64,000 bases of DNA from Hydrogenophaga sp. (GCF_011772445.1 NZ_WVZN01000022.1:1-64000), one strand, 5' to 3'. Numbered from the stretch's first letter, positions 7,999-17,473 are shown. Notes: generated by a model not told the origin, from the letters alone. Made by a program: numbers and translations.

Positions 7999-9164
7999 GT
8001 TCGGGCCACACGGGACTGCCGCTCGAAGGCGTGCGCGTCGTCGAATTCACGCACATGGTCATGGGCCCTGCCTGCGGGATGATCCTGGCCGACCTGGGCG
8101 CCGAGGTGATCAAGGTGGAGCCGCCCGGGGGCGACAAGACGCGCGAGTTGCCGGGCCTGGGCATCGGCTTCTTCCGCAGCTTCAACCGCAACAAGAAGAG
8201 CGTGGTGCTCGACATCCAGACACCCGAGGGCCTGGCGAGCGCACGCGAACTCATCGGCGCGAGCGACGTGCTGATCGAGAACTTCCGCCCGGGGCTGATG
8301 GAGCGCCTGGGCCTGGGCCACGAGGCGCTGTCGCGCGAATTCCCGCGGCTGATCACCGTGTCGCACAAGGGGTTCCTGCCCGGACCGTACGAGGACCGGT
8401 TGGCGCTGGACGAGGTGGTGCAGAACATGGCCGGGCTCACCTACATGACCGGGCCGCCGGGCCGTCCGCTGCGCGCGGGCAGCAGCGTCAACGACATCAT
8501 GGGCGGCATGTTCGGCGCCATCGGCGTGCTGGCCGCACTGCGAGAGCGCGAGCGAACCGGCCGCGGGCAGGCCATCCAGAGCGCGCTGTTCGAGAACTGC
8601 TGCCTGCTCGCCGCGCAGCACATGCAGCAATTCCAGATGACGGGCGAGGTGCCACCACCGTTTCCGGCGCGCGTCTCGGCCTGGAGCGTGTACGACACCT
8701 TCGAGGTGGCGAACGGCGAGCAACTGTTCATCGGCGCCGTGAGTGACAAGCAGTTCCTGGCCCTGTGCGGCGTGCTGGGCCGCGACGACCTGGCCGGCAA
8801 CCCGGACCTGGCCACCAACACGCAGCGCGTGGCGCGGCGCCCCGAGTTGCTGGCCGAGTTGGGCCGCACGCTGCGCGCGCAGGCCATCGACGGGCTCTGC
8901 GAGCGCCTGCAGGCCGCCGGCCTGCCGTATGCCCGTGTGGTGCGCCCCGACCAATTGGTGAGCGACGAGCACCTGCTGCAAAGCGGCGGCCTGGTGCCCA
9001 TGGCCACCGACGACGGCGACACCACGCAGGTGGTGCTGCTGCCCTTGCTGATGGGAGGGCGACGCCCCGGCGTGCGCCACCCCCTGGCCGGCGTCGGCGA
9101 GCACACCGAGGAGGTGCTGGGCCGCCGCAGCCCATCACCCCGGGCATCACCCCAATCGGCCTGA
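7995..9164 (+). CDS. Class III (CaiB/BaiF family) CoA-transferase
   Basis: A 389-residue family III CoA-transferase. The N-terminal LPLEGVRVVEFTHMVMGPACGMILADLGAEVIKVEPP pattern is diagnostic (quoted in parts: VVEFTHMVMGP, then DLGAEVIKVEPP), followed by NRNKKSVVLD and IENFRPG. The likely catalytic aspartate is D139 in ALDEVVQNMAG. Start: the ATG at 7995 overlaps the lyase stop in an ATGA. Family members move CoA between organic acids; the mammalian relative SUGCT activates glutarate and also accepts 3-hydroxy-3-methylglutarate, so activation of free HMG to HMG-CoA for the adjacent lyase is an attractive but unproven guess. Other acids remain possible. Confidence 0.9.
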   Translation: MSSGHTGLPLEGVRVVEFTHMVMGPACGMILADLGAEVIKVEPPGGDKTRELPGLGIGFFRSFNRNKKSVVLDIQTPEGLASARELIGASDVLIENFRPGLMERLGLGHEALSREFPRLITVSHKGFLPGPYEDRLALDEVVQNMAGLTYMTGPPGRPLRAGSSVNDIMGGMFGAIGVLAALRERERTGRGQAIQSALFENCCLLAAQHMQQFQMTGEVPPPFPARVSAWSVYDTFEVANGEQLFIGAVSDKQFLALCGVLGRDDLAGNPDLATNTQRVARRPELLAELGRTLRAQAIDGLCERLQAAGLPYARVVRPDQLVSDEHLLQSGGLVPMATDDGDTTQVVLLPLLMGGRRPGVRHPLAGVGEHTEEVLGRRSPSPRASPQSA

Positions 9165-9206
9165 GCGCACGCCCGGGCTTCACGCACCCAGAAGAGGAGA
9201 CACACC

Positions 9207-10190
9207 ATGCACCACACCCTGACCCTGCGCCGCCGCCACGTGCTGGCGCTGGCCGCCACCGCCAGCCTGGGGGTCCCCGCCTTCGCGCAGGCCCCGTCCG
9301 CGCCGCTGCGCGTCATCCTGCCCCTTGGCGCCGGCTCGGGGGTGGACACCATCATCCGCTCGACGCAGAACGCGTTGAGCAGGGCCCTGGGCGGGCAGGC
9401 GGTGGTGATCGAGAACCTGCCCGGCGCGGGCGGCATTACCGGCACGCACGCGCTGGTGCGCGCGCCAGCCGACGGCCTCACCGTGGCCATCATCTCGAAC
9501 AACCACGCGGTCAACCCCAGCGTCTACAAGAGCCTGCCGTACGACAGTCTGGCCGACATCACGCCGATCTGCGTGGTCGGCGGCTCGCCCTTCGTGCTGG
9601 TGGTGAACCCGGCCAAGGTGCCGGCGAAGGACGCAAAGGAGATGCAGGCCCTGCTCAAGTCGCGCCCCGGGCAGTTCAACATGGGCTCCTCGGGCAACGG
9701 CACCATCATCCACCTGGCGGGCGAGATGTTCGTGGATGCGTTGGGCGTGAAAGTGACGCACATCCCGTACAAAGGCATGGGGCCGATGATGGTGGACATC
9801 ATCTCGGGCCAGGTGGAGTTCGGCGTGGGCGCGGTGCCGGCCGTGCAGGGTCACCTGGCAGCCGGGCGCATGCGCGCCATCGGCATCATGGGCGCGCAGC
9901 GCGTGGCCTCGCTGCCCGAGCTGCCCACCATCGCCGAGCAGGGTTTCCCCTCGGTGGATGTCGCGGGCTGGTTCGCCGTGGTGGGGCCCAAGGGCCTGCC
10001 TGCGGTCCAGGTCCGGCGCTTGCATGACGCGGTGGTGGCGGCCTTCGCCGACCCCGAGGTCAAGACCGCCATGGCCAAGCAGGACAACTTCATCCGGCCC
10101 ATGAGCCCCGAGCAATCCGCGGCCTTTCTGAAGACCGAGCAGGAGCGCTACGCACACCTGGTTGCCAAGGCCAGCATAAAGCTCGACTGA
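9207..10190 (+). CDS. Bug/TctC-type periplasmic solute-binding protein
   Basis: A 327-residue binding protein of the Bordetella uptake gene (Bug) family, greatly expanded in Burkholderiales. A signal peptide (about 1-28, ending AFAQA) precedes LRVILPLGAGSGVDTIIR, then ENLPGAGGITGTHALVRAPADG and the later FNMGSSGNGTIIHLAGEMF and VDIISGQVEFGVGAVPA segments that line the ligand site in this family. It follows the CoA-transferase by 42 bases in the same operon. Tripartite tricarboxylate transporter membrane genes (tctAB) are absent nearby, as is usual for Bug orphans. A carboxylate ligand, perhaps HMG, is inferred. Confidence 0.92.
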   Translation: MHHTLTLRRRHVLALAATASLGVPAFAQAPSAPLRVILPLGAGSGVDTIIRSTQNALSRALGGQAVVIENLPGAGGITGTHALVRAPADGLTVAIISNNHAVNPSVYKSLPYDSLADITPICVVGGSPFVLVVNPAKVPAKDAKEMQALLKSRPGQFNMGSSGNGTIIHLAGEMFVDALGVKVTHIPYKGMGPMMVDIISGQVEFGVGAVPAVQGHLAAGRMRAIGIMGAQRVASLPELPTIAEQGFPSVDVAGWFAVVGPKGLPAVQVRRLHDAVVAAFADPEVKTAMAKQDNFIRPMSPEQSAAFLKTEQERYAHLVAKASIKLD

Positions 10191-10328
10191 AGCGGCAGGA
10201 ACCGGTGCGGGGGAAATCAACATCCCCTGATCGAGGGGAAGCCCCGGGTATCGGGGGCTTGCCGGGCCTGGGGCCGGCGTGGATGATGCGTGGATGCCCC
10301 GCAGCCACGCCACGAGCCACATCCCCGC

Positions 10329-11129
10329 ATGCTGATCGCCCAGGTGTCCGACCTGCACGTCTGTGCTCCGGGCCAACTGGCCAATGGGGTGGTCGACACC
10401 AACGCCATGGCCCGCGAAGGCCTGCGCGCCGTGGCGGCGCTGCAACCCCGCCCCGACGCGCTGCTGCTCACCGGTGACCTGGTGGAGGCGGGGGGGGCCG
10501 ATTCCTACGCCCACCTGCTGGAGCTGCTGGCGCCCATCGACCTGCCGCTGTACCCGCTGGCGGGCAACCACGACGAGCGCGCGTCCCTGGCCGAGGCCTT
10601 CGCCGGACGCATCGGTCCGCACTCGGCCCGCCTGCCCGGCTTCTGGCAGTACGCGGCCGCCCTGGGGCCCTTGCGCCTGCTGGCCCTGGACACCGTGGTG
10701 CCCATGGAAGGCCACGGCGCCCTGTGCGCGCGCCGGCTCGACTGGCTCGACCAGCGCCTGGCCGAGGACGCCACGCCCACCGTCATCGCCATGCACCACC
10801 CGCCGTTCGCCACCTGCATCGGACACATGGACGAGATGGGCCTGCTCGAAGGCGCCGAGGCGCTGGAGGCCATCGTGCGGCGGCACGGCCAGGTGCAGGC
10901 CATTCTCTGCGGCCACCTGCACCGATCCATCCAGGTCCGCTTCGGCGGCACCGTCGCCATGGTCTGCCCCAGCACGGCGCACCAGATCGCGCTCAACCTG
11001 CTGGGGTCTTCGGCCGATGGATACGTCATGGAGACACCCGGATTTCAGCTGCACCTCTGGCACGGTGGCCGGCTGGTGAGCCACACCGCGCCGATCGGCG
11101 ACTTTGGTGGCACGAAGCCCTTTGCCTGA
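10329..11129 (+). CDS. cpdA: CpdA-like metallophosphoesterase
   Basis: A 266-residue calcineurin-like phosphoesterase resembling class III cyclic-AMP phosphodiesterases. The metal-binding blocks appear in order: SDLHV (about residues 7-11), LTGDLVE, AGNHDE, MHHPPF and GHLHR. The preferred start at 10329 places the D-x-H motif at the N-terminus as in the family. A hydrolytic role on 3',5'-cAMP is plausible, although related enzymes act on other phosphodiesters. The last 26 bases overlap the start of the large histidine kinase gene in another frame, suggesting co-expression of the two. Confidence 0.82.
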   Translation: MLIAQVSDLHVCAPGQLANGVVDTNAMAREGLRAVAALQPRPDALLLTGDLVEAGGADSYAHLLELLAPIDLPLYPLAGNHDERASLAEAFAGRIGPHSARLPGFWQYAAALGPLRLLALDTVVPMEGHGALCARRLDWLDQRLAEDATPTVIAMHHPPFATCIGHMDEMGLLEGAEALEAIVRRHGQVQAILCGHLHRSIQVRFGGTVAMVCPSTAHQIALNLLGSSADGYVMETPGFQLHLWHGGRLVSHTAPIGDFGGTKPFA

Positions 11130-14100
11130 AGCGGCCACCGTGGACACCGACGAGCCACTGACCGACCACGAGTTTTTCCGGCTCTCGCTCGTCGCGGCCT
11201 GTCTGACGCGTGCACGCGATGGCCTGGTGATCGACGTTAACGCCGCCTGGGAGGCGCTCTCGGGCATTGCGCGCGAGGACGCCATCGGGCGCACGACCGT
11301 GGAACTGGGGCACTGGGAAGACGAGGCGCAGCGCACCGCCGCGCTGGCCCAGGTGCCGGGCACGCTGGCGCCCACCACGGTGCGCTTCAAGGGGGGCGAG
11401 CCGCACATGGTGCGGATGCACACGATTCTTCTGCCCAGCTCGCCCCGGCGGCCGGAGGCGCTGCTGCTGGTGCAGATCACGCAAGCCGAACGGGAGGTGC
11501 TGGCCGAAGCCGCGCGCGAGCAGACCGCGCAGGCACTGCATGAGGCCAACCGCGAACTGCAGCAGCGCGTGGAACTGCATTCCCTGATGGAGAAGACCGC
11601 GCACGTGGGCTACTGGACGAACGCCGAGAGCGAGCAGGAGGTGTCCTGGTCGGCCGGCCTCTACGCCATCACCGGCCTGACGCCGGGCAAGGGCCTCACC
11701 CGGGCCGTGGTGCGCAGCGGCATCCACCCGGACGACATGCCGCATTGGCTGGAGGCCCGCAACAGCCGCGACAGCCGCGAGGTGGAGTTCCGCTGGCGCC
11801 ACCCCGACGGCAACATCCGCTGGTTCCGTACGCGCACCGGTCAGACCCTGGTCAAGGGCAACCCGCAGACCGACTTCGGCGTGGTGCAGGACATCACCAC
11901 CGAACGCGCGGCCCGCGAGCGCCTGGCCGAGCAACTCAAGCTGCTGCAGAACATCGCCGCGCGCGTGCCGGGCATCTTCTACCAGGCCCGCCTCACGCCC
12001 GACGGTCGCAGCGAGCTGGGCTACATCAACGAGGCCGTGCGAGAACTGTTCGACGAAGACGCCGCGGCGCTCATGCGCGAGCCGCGCAAGCTGTTTCGCG
12101 TGCTGCACCCCGAGGACCGCGAGCGTGTGATCAGCTCGCTGGCGCGTTCGGCGAGAAGCCTTCAGCCCTGGCGCGAAACCTATCGCGTGATGCTGCCCAA
12201 GCTGGGGCTGCGCTGGCTCAGCCTGGAAAGCACGCCGCAGCGCGAGCCCGACGGCAGCGTGGTCTGGCACGGGCTGGCCACCGACGTGACCGAAGCACGC
12301 CTGGACGCGCAGCGGCGCGACCGGCTCAACCGCATGCTCGCGGCCATCACGCAGGCGCAGTCGGTGTTCATCGAAGCCGACGACAAGCGCCGCGCCTTCG
12401 AGGGCCTGCTCGATGCCTTCCTCAGCGTCACGGACAGCGGCTATGGCTTCCTGGGCGAAGTGCTGTACGACGACAAGGACCAGCCCTTCCTGCGCACGCA
12501 CGCGATGACCGACATCTCGTGGGACGAGGCCTCGCGCCTGGCCTATTCGGCGCACGCCGACACCGGCATGGAGTTCCGCAACCTGCACACCCTGTTCGGC
12601 CATGCGCTTCGCACCGGTGAAACCGTCATTGCCAACGAGCCGCGCCACGACCCGCGCGCGGGCGGCATGCCCGGCGGCCACCCCGGGCTGAACGCCTTCC
12701 TCGGCATCCCGCTGGCGGTGGGCGAGCGCCTGGTGGCCATGGTGGGCCTGGCCAACCAGCCGGGCGGCTACAACGCCGACGACGTGGTGTTCCTGCAGCC
12801 TCTGCTGGGCGCGCTGCGCCAGCTGGTGCTGGCGTGGCGCCTGCACGGCGAGCGCCAGCGCACCAGCGCCCAGCTCGAGGCCACCAGCGCCCTGCTGGCC
12901 GAGAAAAGCGCCGCGCTGCAGGTCACGCTGGACAGCATCAACCAGGGCCTGGTGAAGATCGATACCGAAGGCCGCGTGAGCGTCTACAACCGCCGCTTCC
13001 TGGAGCTGCTCGACCTGCCCGACGAGATGATGCGCCAGCGCCCCCGCCACGACGACGTGGTGGCCTGGCAGGCGCAGCGGGGCGATTTCGGGCCCGAATT
13101 CGCCTGGGTCGAACCGGGGGCGCGTGGCTACGTGGCGCTCGACCCCCAGGCCGAACTGCCCCAGCAGTACTGGCGCCGCACGCGCAGCGGCCGCACGCTG
13201 GAGATCCACACCTTCCGTTTCCCGGAAGGCGGCCTGGTGCGCACCTACGCCGACGTGACCTCCTACATCCAGACGCAGGAGGCGCTGCGCGGCGAGCGCC
13301 AGCGCCTGGCCTGGGTGCTGGAGGCCACGCGCCCCGGCATCTGGGAGACCAACCTCGCCGACGGCAGCATGCAGATCAACGACCGCTGGGCCGAGATGCT
13401 GGGGTACACCCGCGCCGAACTGGAGCCCGTCGACCACAGAACCTGGTCCTCGCGCGTGCACCCCGACGACCTGCCGCGCGCCGAGGCGGCGCGCGACCGG
13501 CACACCTCGGGCCAGTCGCCTTACTACGAGTGCGACGTTCGCCTGCGGCACAAGGACGGCCACTGGGTGTGGGTGAACTCGCGCGGGCGCGTGCACCAGC
13601 GCGACGCCAAGGACCGCGCGCTGTACATGTCGGGCACGCACCTGGACATCAGCGAGCGCGTGGCGGCGCAGGAGCAGATCCGCGCACTCAACGCCGGCCT
13701 GGAGCAGCGCGTGCGCGAGCGCACGGCGGAGCTGGAGCGCTCCATGCGCGACATGGAGGCCATCTCCTACTCCATCGCGCACGACCTGCGCGCGCCACTG
13801 CGCTCGGTCAACGGCTTCGCGCAGATCCTGGCCGAGGAGGAGCTGCAGCGCCTGAGCGAGAGCGGGCGCGAGATGTTCCTGCGCATCTCGCGCTCAGCGC
13901 GCAACATGGGGCAGATGATCACCGACATGCTGGAGTTGCTGCGCGTGGTGCAGGTGGAGCTGGAGCCCCGGCCCGTGGACATGACCGCACTGGCGCACGC
14001 CGTGGCCGAGGCGCTGGGGCCGCAGGCGCCGCAGGTGCGCATCGAGGTGGGCGATCTGCCCGAGGCGATGGGCGATGCAACGCTGCTGCGTCAGGTGCTG

Positions 14101-14403
14101 AGCAACCTCGTGGACAACGCCATGAAGTACTCGCGCCAGCAGACCGAGCCGCTTGTGCGGGTGGGCTACGACCCGGCCCTGCACGCCTACTTCGTGCGCG
14201 ACAACGGCATGGGTTTCGACATGGCCCGCTCGGCCAAGCTGTTCGGCTTGTTCCAGCGCCTGCACGCCGACAGCGAGGTGCCGGGGCTGGGTGTGGGACT
14301 GGCGATCGTGCTGCGCATCGTCGAGCGGCACGGCGGGCGCGTGTGGGCGGAGTCGGCGCCGGGGCAGGGCGCTTGCTTCTGGTTCAGCCTGCCAAGAGTG
14401 TGA
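11104..14403 (+). CDS. Soluble multi-PAS/GAF sensor histidine kinase
   Basis: A 1099-residue histidine kinase without membrane spans. Recognisable units are a divergent N-terminal PAS (about 25-120), a PAS/PAC (about 160-270, ending WFRTRTGQTL), another PAS/PAC (about 285-400), a GAF domain (about 420-580), a short coiled region, two further PAS/PAC units (about 610-730 and 735-860), then a HisKA dimerisation domain with the phospho-acceptor H893 in SIAHDLRAPLRSV and a C-terminal HATPase (VDNAMKYS, DNGMGFDM, GLGVGLAI). The kinase core is of the phytochrome-like subclass. No receiver or partner response regulator is adjacent. The start is uncertain: ATG at 11104 overlaps cpdA by 26 bases, and a GTG at 11140 is an alternative. 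Signal sensed is unknown. Confidence 0.88.
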   Translation: MVARSPLPEAATVDTDEPLTDHEFFRLSLVAACLTRARDGLVIDVNAAWEALSGIAREDAIGRTTVELGHWEDEAQRTAALAQVPGTLAPTTVRFKGGEPHMVRMHTILLPSSPRRPEALLLVQITQAEREVLAEAAREQTAQALHEANRELQQRVELHSLMEKTAHVGYWTNAESEQEVSWSAGLYAITGLTPGKGLTRAVVRSGIHPDDMPHWLEARNSRDSREVEFRWRHPDGNIRWFRTRTGQTLVKGNPQTDFGVVQDITTERAARERLAEQLKLLQNIAARVPGIFYQARLTPDGRSELGYINEAVRELFDEDAAALMREPRKLFRVLHPEDRERVISSLARSARSLQPWRETYRVMLPKLGLRWLSLESTPQREPDGSVVWHGLATDVTEARLDAQRRDRLNRMLAAITQAQSVFIEADDKRRAFEGLLDAFLSVTDSGYGFLGEVLYDDKDQPFLRTHAMTDISWDEASRLAYSAHADTGMEFRNLHTLFGHALRTGETVIANEPRHDPRAGGMPGGHPGLNAFLGIPLAVGERLVAMVGLANQPGGYNADDVVFLQPLLGALRQLVLAWRLHGERQRTSAQLEATSALLAEKSAALQVTLDSINQGLVKIDTEGRVSVYNRRFLELLDLPDEMMRQRPRHDDVVAWQAQRGDFGPEFAWVEPGARGYVALDPQAELPQQYWRRTRSGRTLEIHTFRFPEGGLVRTYADVTSYIQTQEALRGERQRLAWVLEATRPGIWETNLADGSMQINDRWAEMLGYTRAELEPVDHRTWSSRVHPDDLPRAEAARDRHTSGQSPYYECDVRLRHKDGHWVWVNSRGRVHQRDAKDRALYMSGTHLDISERVAAQEQIRALNAGLEQRVRERTAELERSMRDMEAISYSIAHDLRAPLRSVNGFAQILAEEELQRLSESGREMFLRISRSARNMGQMITDMLELLRVVQVELEPRPVDMTALAHAVAEALGPQAPQVRIEVGDLPEAMGDATLLRQVLSNLVDNAMKYSRQQTEPLVRVGYDPALHAYFVRDNGMGFDMARSAKLFGLFQRLHADSEVPGLGVGLAIVLRIVERHGGRVWAESAPGQGACFWFSLPRV

Positions 14404-14428
14404 AACACCCCCGCCGCGCTGCGCGCGA

Positions 14429-14442
14429 CCCCCTCAAGGGGG
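14429..14442. terminator. Hairpin between convergent kinase and suhB genes
   Basis: CCCCC-TCAA-GGGGG forms a compact hairpin in the 93-base gap between two convergent genes, within a GC-rich block of the type repeated many times in Comamonadaceae genomes. There is no T tract, so it is at best a factor-assisted terminator or a dispersed repeat. Confidence 0.35.
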
Positions 14443-14496
14443 CGGCGCCTGCGGCCCGGCAAAGCCGGTTCCGCGGCACCCCTGGATGGGCCACGC

Positions 14497-15414
14497 TCAG
14501 GCGGGCGTGTTGTCGTCCGCGTTGCCTGGCTCGGCGGCCTTGCTCACCACCGTCTTGCGCGCCGCCGCGCGCGCCTGGCGCACCGCGGCCTTGTCGCCCG
14601 CGCTGGCGAACTTGCTGTACTTGCCCGTCAGGGCCACCAGCTGGCCGTAGATCTTGGGGTTGGCGGCCACGCATTCCTTCTGTTCCAGGAAGTCGGGTTC
14701 ACCCGTGAAATTGCCGATCAGGCCGCCGGCTTCCGTCACCAGCAGCGCGCCCGCCGCCACGTCCCAGGGCGACAGGCCCATCTCGAAGAAGCCGTCGGAG
14801 AAGCCCGCCGCCACGTAGGCCAGGTCCAGCGCGGCCGAGCCCGGGCGGCGCACGCCGGCCACCTTGGGCATCACCTCGCCCAGCATCTGCATGTAGGTCT
14901 GGAAGGCGTCGCCCGGGCGGAACGGGAAACCTGTGGAGAGCAGGCAGTCGCGCAGCGCCGTGCGCTTGGCCACGCGGATGCGGCGCTCGTTGAGGTAGGC
15001 GCCGCGCCCGCGCGTGGCGCAGAACAGGTCGTTTCGGGTGGGGTCGTACACCACGGCCTGTTCGATGCGGTTGCCCACCATGAGCGCGATGCTCACGCAG
15101 TAGACCGGAAAGCCGTGGATGAAGTTGGTGGTGCCGTCCAGGGGGTCGATGACCCACACGTGGTCCTTTTCGCGGCCCTTGCCGGGCTGCTCGCCGGACT
15201 CCTCGGCCCGGATGCCGTGGCCGGGGTAGGCGGTCTTGAGGGTCTCGATGATCGCGGCCTCGGCCGCGTGGTCGATTTCGGTGACGAAATCGTTGGTCTG
15301 CTTGGCCGTCACCCGCACGGCTTCGACGTCGAGCGCGGCGCGGTTGATGATGGCGCCGGCGGCGCGCGCGGCCTTGATGGCCACGTTGAGCATGGGGTGG
15401 TAGCTGGACGACAT
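14497..15414 (-). CDS. suhB: Inositol-1-monophosphatase family protein (SuhB)
   Basis: A 305-residue member of the lithium-sensitive phosphatase family. Metal-site motifs are intact: AEESGE (about residues 75-80), [17 protein letters not shown] (about 92-108) and [17 protein letters not shown] (about 217-233). The fold normally ends near residue 265; here an extra basic, alanine-rich tail of about 35 residues follows, ending in an acidic stretch. In proteobacteria SuhB also binds the transcription machinery and aids rRNA antitermination, which may be its main role. It diverges from trmJ across a gap with an extreme G tract. Confidence 0.92.
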   Translation of the reverse strand: MSSSYHPMLNVAIKAARAAGAIINRAALDVEAVRVTAKQTNDFVTEIDHAAEAAIIETLKTAYPGHGIRAEESGEQPGKGREKDHVWVIDPLDGTTNFIHGFPVYCVSIALMVGNRIEQAVVYDPTRNDLFCATRGRGAYLNERRIRVAKRTALRDCLLSTGFPFRPGDAFQTYMQMLGEVMPKVAGVRRPGSAALDLAYVAAGFSDGFFEMGLSPWDVAAGALLVTEAGGLIGNFTGEPDFLEQKECVAANPKIYGQLVALTGKYSKFASAGDKAAVRQARAAARKTVVSKAAEPGNADDNTPA

Positions 15415-15463
15415 GGATTGTGACCTTCGCGCCGCGGCGCAACGGTGAAGAGCGGGGGGGTGG

Positions 15464-15517
15464 GGGCGGGCCGGGCCCGGGGCCGCGGGCGGGGGGGGGG
15501 GGGCGGGCCGGGCCCGG
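15464..15517. repeat. G13 tract flanked by 17-base direct repeats
   Basis: A run of 13 G (15491-15503) lies between two copies of a 17-base GC-only direct repeat (15464-15480 and 15501-15517) in the divergent suhB-trmJ promoter region. A further G7 run lies at 15454-15460. Such tracts are prone to slippage and could form quadruplex structures on the G-rich strand. Confidence 0.75.
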
Positions 15518-15578
15518 CGATGCGGGCGGCGACAATGGCGGGCGATTTTACTAGGCCGCCCGTCAAGCCGCTTTTCCC

Positions 15579-16313
15579 ATGAAAACCCGCTTCATCCTCA
15601 TCGAAACCAGCCACGCCGGCAACGTGGGCGGCGCCGCGCGCGCGCTGAAGGTCATGGGCTTCGAGGAACTGGTGCTCGTGCGCCCGCGCTGGCCCAATGT
15701 CCTGCGCAAGGAGGAAACCATCCAGCGCGCCAGCGGCGCCAACGACGTGCTGGCCAGCACCCGCGTGGTGGACACACTGGACGAGGCCCTGGACGGCATC
15801 ACGCACCTGTGCGCCACCGCCATGACGCCGCGCGACTTCGGCCCGCCCACGCGCGCGCCGCGCGAGCACTTCGCCGCATTGATGGCCGAGCCCGCGCCGC
15901 CGCAGGGCGTGGCCTTCCTGTTCGGCAGCGAGCGATTCGGCATGGCCAACGAGGACGTGTACCGCTGCCACGTGGCCCTGTCCATTCCCACCGCACCGGG
16001 CTACGGCTCGCTCAACCTGGCGGCGGCGGTGCAACTGGTGGCCTACGACTGGCGCCAGGCCCTGGGCGGCTTCGCGGTGGCTTCACCCGTGAGCGCGCGC
16101 CCCGCGGCTGACGCGGCGGCCGTGGCCGGCATGCTCGAGCACCTGCAGCAGGCCCTGGTGGCGGTGGATTTCCTCGACCCCGCCGCGCCGAAGAAGCTCA
16201 TGCCGCGCCTGCACCAACTCTTCAATCGCGCGCAACCGAGCGATGAGGAAGTCCACATTCTTCGCGGTGTCGCCCGCGCCATGCTGCAGACCGCCGAGCG
16301 CGCGAAACGCTAG
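15579..16313 (+). CDS. trmJ: tRNA (cytidine/uridine-2'-O-)-methyltransferase TrmJ
   Basis: A 244-residue SPOUT methyltransferase that adds a 2'-O-methyl to position 32 of several tRNAs. The start [20 protein letters not shown] (about residues 5-24) and the C-terminal knot motifs [14 protein letters not shown] (about 112-125) and [19 protein letters not shown] (about 135-153) are characteristic of TrmJ rather than TrmH or TrmL. A short helical extension follows, as usual. It precedes cysE by 12 bases, a common pairing in betaproteobacteria, so the two are probably co-transcribed. Confidence 0.93.
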   Translation: MKTRFILIETSHAGNVGGAARALKVMGFEELVLVRPRWPNVLRKEETIQRASGANDVLASTRVVDTLDEALDGITHLCATAMTPRDFGPPTRAPREHFAALMAEPAPPQGVAFLFGSERFGMANEDVYRCHVALSIPTAPGYGSLNLAAAVQLVAYDWRQALGGFAVASPVSARPAADAAAVAGMLEHLQQALVAVDFLDPAAPKKLMPRLHQLFNRAQPSDEEVHILRGVARAMLQTAERAKR

Positions 16314-16325
16314 ACTGGCCGCCCC

Positions 16326-17099
16326 ATGCTGTTTCCCCGCCTCCGCTCCGACATCCAGTGCATCCTCGAGCGCGACCCGGCCGCGCGCAGCACCTTCGAG
16401 GTGCTGACCTGCTACCCCGGCCTGCACGCGGTGGTGTTGCACCGGGCCGCGCATTGGTGCTGGAACCACGGCTTCAAGTGGCTGGGCCGCTTCATCTCGC
16501 ACCTCGGCCGCTTCTTCACGGGCATCGAGATCCACCCGGGCGCCGTGATCGGCGAGCGTGTGTTCTTCGACCACGCCATGGGCACGGTGGTGGGCGAGAC
16601 CGCCGTCATCGGCGACGGCTGCACCATTTACCAGGGCGTCACCCTGGGCGGCACCTCGCTCTACAAGGGCACCAAGCGCCACCCCACGCTGGGTCGCGAC
16701 GTGGTGGTGAGTGCCGGCGCCAAGGTGCTGGGCGGCTTCGAGGTCGGCGATGGCGCCAAGATCGGCAGCAACGCCGTGGTGATCAAGCCCGTGCCGGCCG
16801 GCGCCACGGCGGTGGGCATTCCGGCGCGCATCATCCCCAGCAAGAAGGGCGAGAGCGCGGACGTGACCGAGGGCGCGCCGAAGTTCTCGGCCTACGGCAT
16901 CACGCAGGAGGACGACCCGCTGTCGCAGGCCATGCGCGGCCTGATCGACAGCACCGCCAGCCAGGAGCACCAGATCGCGCTGCTGTGGCAGGCGATCGAG
17001 AAGCTGGCCAACGCCCGTGAGCGCGACTGCGTGCCCACGGAGGCGCAGCGCGTGGAGCACTTCGAGGCGGACAAGCTCAACCAGCTGGTCGGCAAGTGA
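16326..17099 (+). CDS. cysE: Serine O-acetyltransferase
   Basis: A 257-residue acetyltransferase making O-acetylserine for cysteine synthesis. The N-terminal helical part ([18 protein letters not shown]) is the shorter EpsC-like form. It is followed by the left-handed beta-helix with hexapeptide repeats (about 65-165), including the catalytic [14 protein letters not shown] and the [16 protein letters not shown] loop, then IPARII. The C-terminal tail of about 70 residues is longer and more polar than in the minimal enzyme. Feedback inhibition by cysteine is expected for the family but the terminal tail here does not resemble the short CysK-binding peptide ending in isoleucine. Confidence 0.93.
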   Translation: MLFPRLRSDIQCILERDPAARSTFEVLTCYPGLHAVVLHRAAHWCWNHGFKWLGRFISHLGRFFTGIEIHPGAVIGERVFFDHAMGTVVGETAVIGDGCTIYQGVTLGGTSLYKGTKRHPTLGRDVVVSAGAKVLGGFEVGDGAKIGSNAVVIKPVPAGATAVGIPARIIPSKKGESADVTEGAPKFSAYGITQEDDPLSQAMRGLIDSTASQEHQIALLWQAIEKLANARERDCVPTEAQRVEHFEADKLNQLVGK

Positions 17100-17191
17100 G
17101 GCCTGCTGCCCACGGGCAGCCAGCCAGCGGGCACCGGAATTGCCGGGCAAGCGGTCCAGGACCCTGTCGGGCCGCTTCAAGGAGGTATTCC

Positions 17192-17473
17192 ATGCGATCC
17201 CCCCGATCCTCTGCCAGCGCGGGCGTACTGTTCGCGCTCGTGGCCGCCGCCGCGCTGAGCGCCTGTGACCGCAGCGCGCCACCCACGCCGCCCATCACCA
17301 CCGATCCCGCCGCCACCCCGCGGCCGGAAGACGAACGCAACCGCGTGCCGCCGGGCATGCAGCCTTCGCCGGGCGCTCCCGGTGTCACACCGGAGCCCAT
17401 GACGCCGCAGCCCAACACGCCGCCAGCCACGCCGCCCACGCCCGGCGGGTCGGGCACGTCGCCCACGCAGTAA
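17192..17473 (+). CDS. Small proline-rich lipoprotein
   Basis: A 93-residue predicted lipoprotein. A hydrophobic signal leads to the lipobox LSAC with the lipidated cysteine at position 25. The mature part is almost entirely Pro, Thr, Gly and Ala (PPTPPITTDPAATPRPEDER and similar) and is probably unstructured. The start is fixed by a strong AAGGAGG eight bases upstream. Its TAA overlaps the ATG of ligD (TAATG), so translation is coupled, although no functional link to DNA repair is apparent. No family can be named. Confidence 0.75.
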   Translation: MRSPRSSASAGVLFALVAAAALSACDRSAPPTPPITTDPAATPRPEDERNRVPPGMQPSPGAPGVTPEPMTPQPNTPPATPPTPGGSGTSPTQ

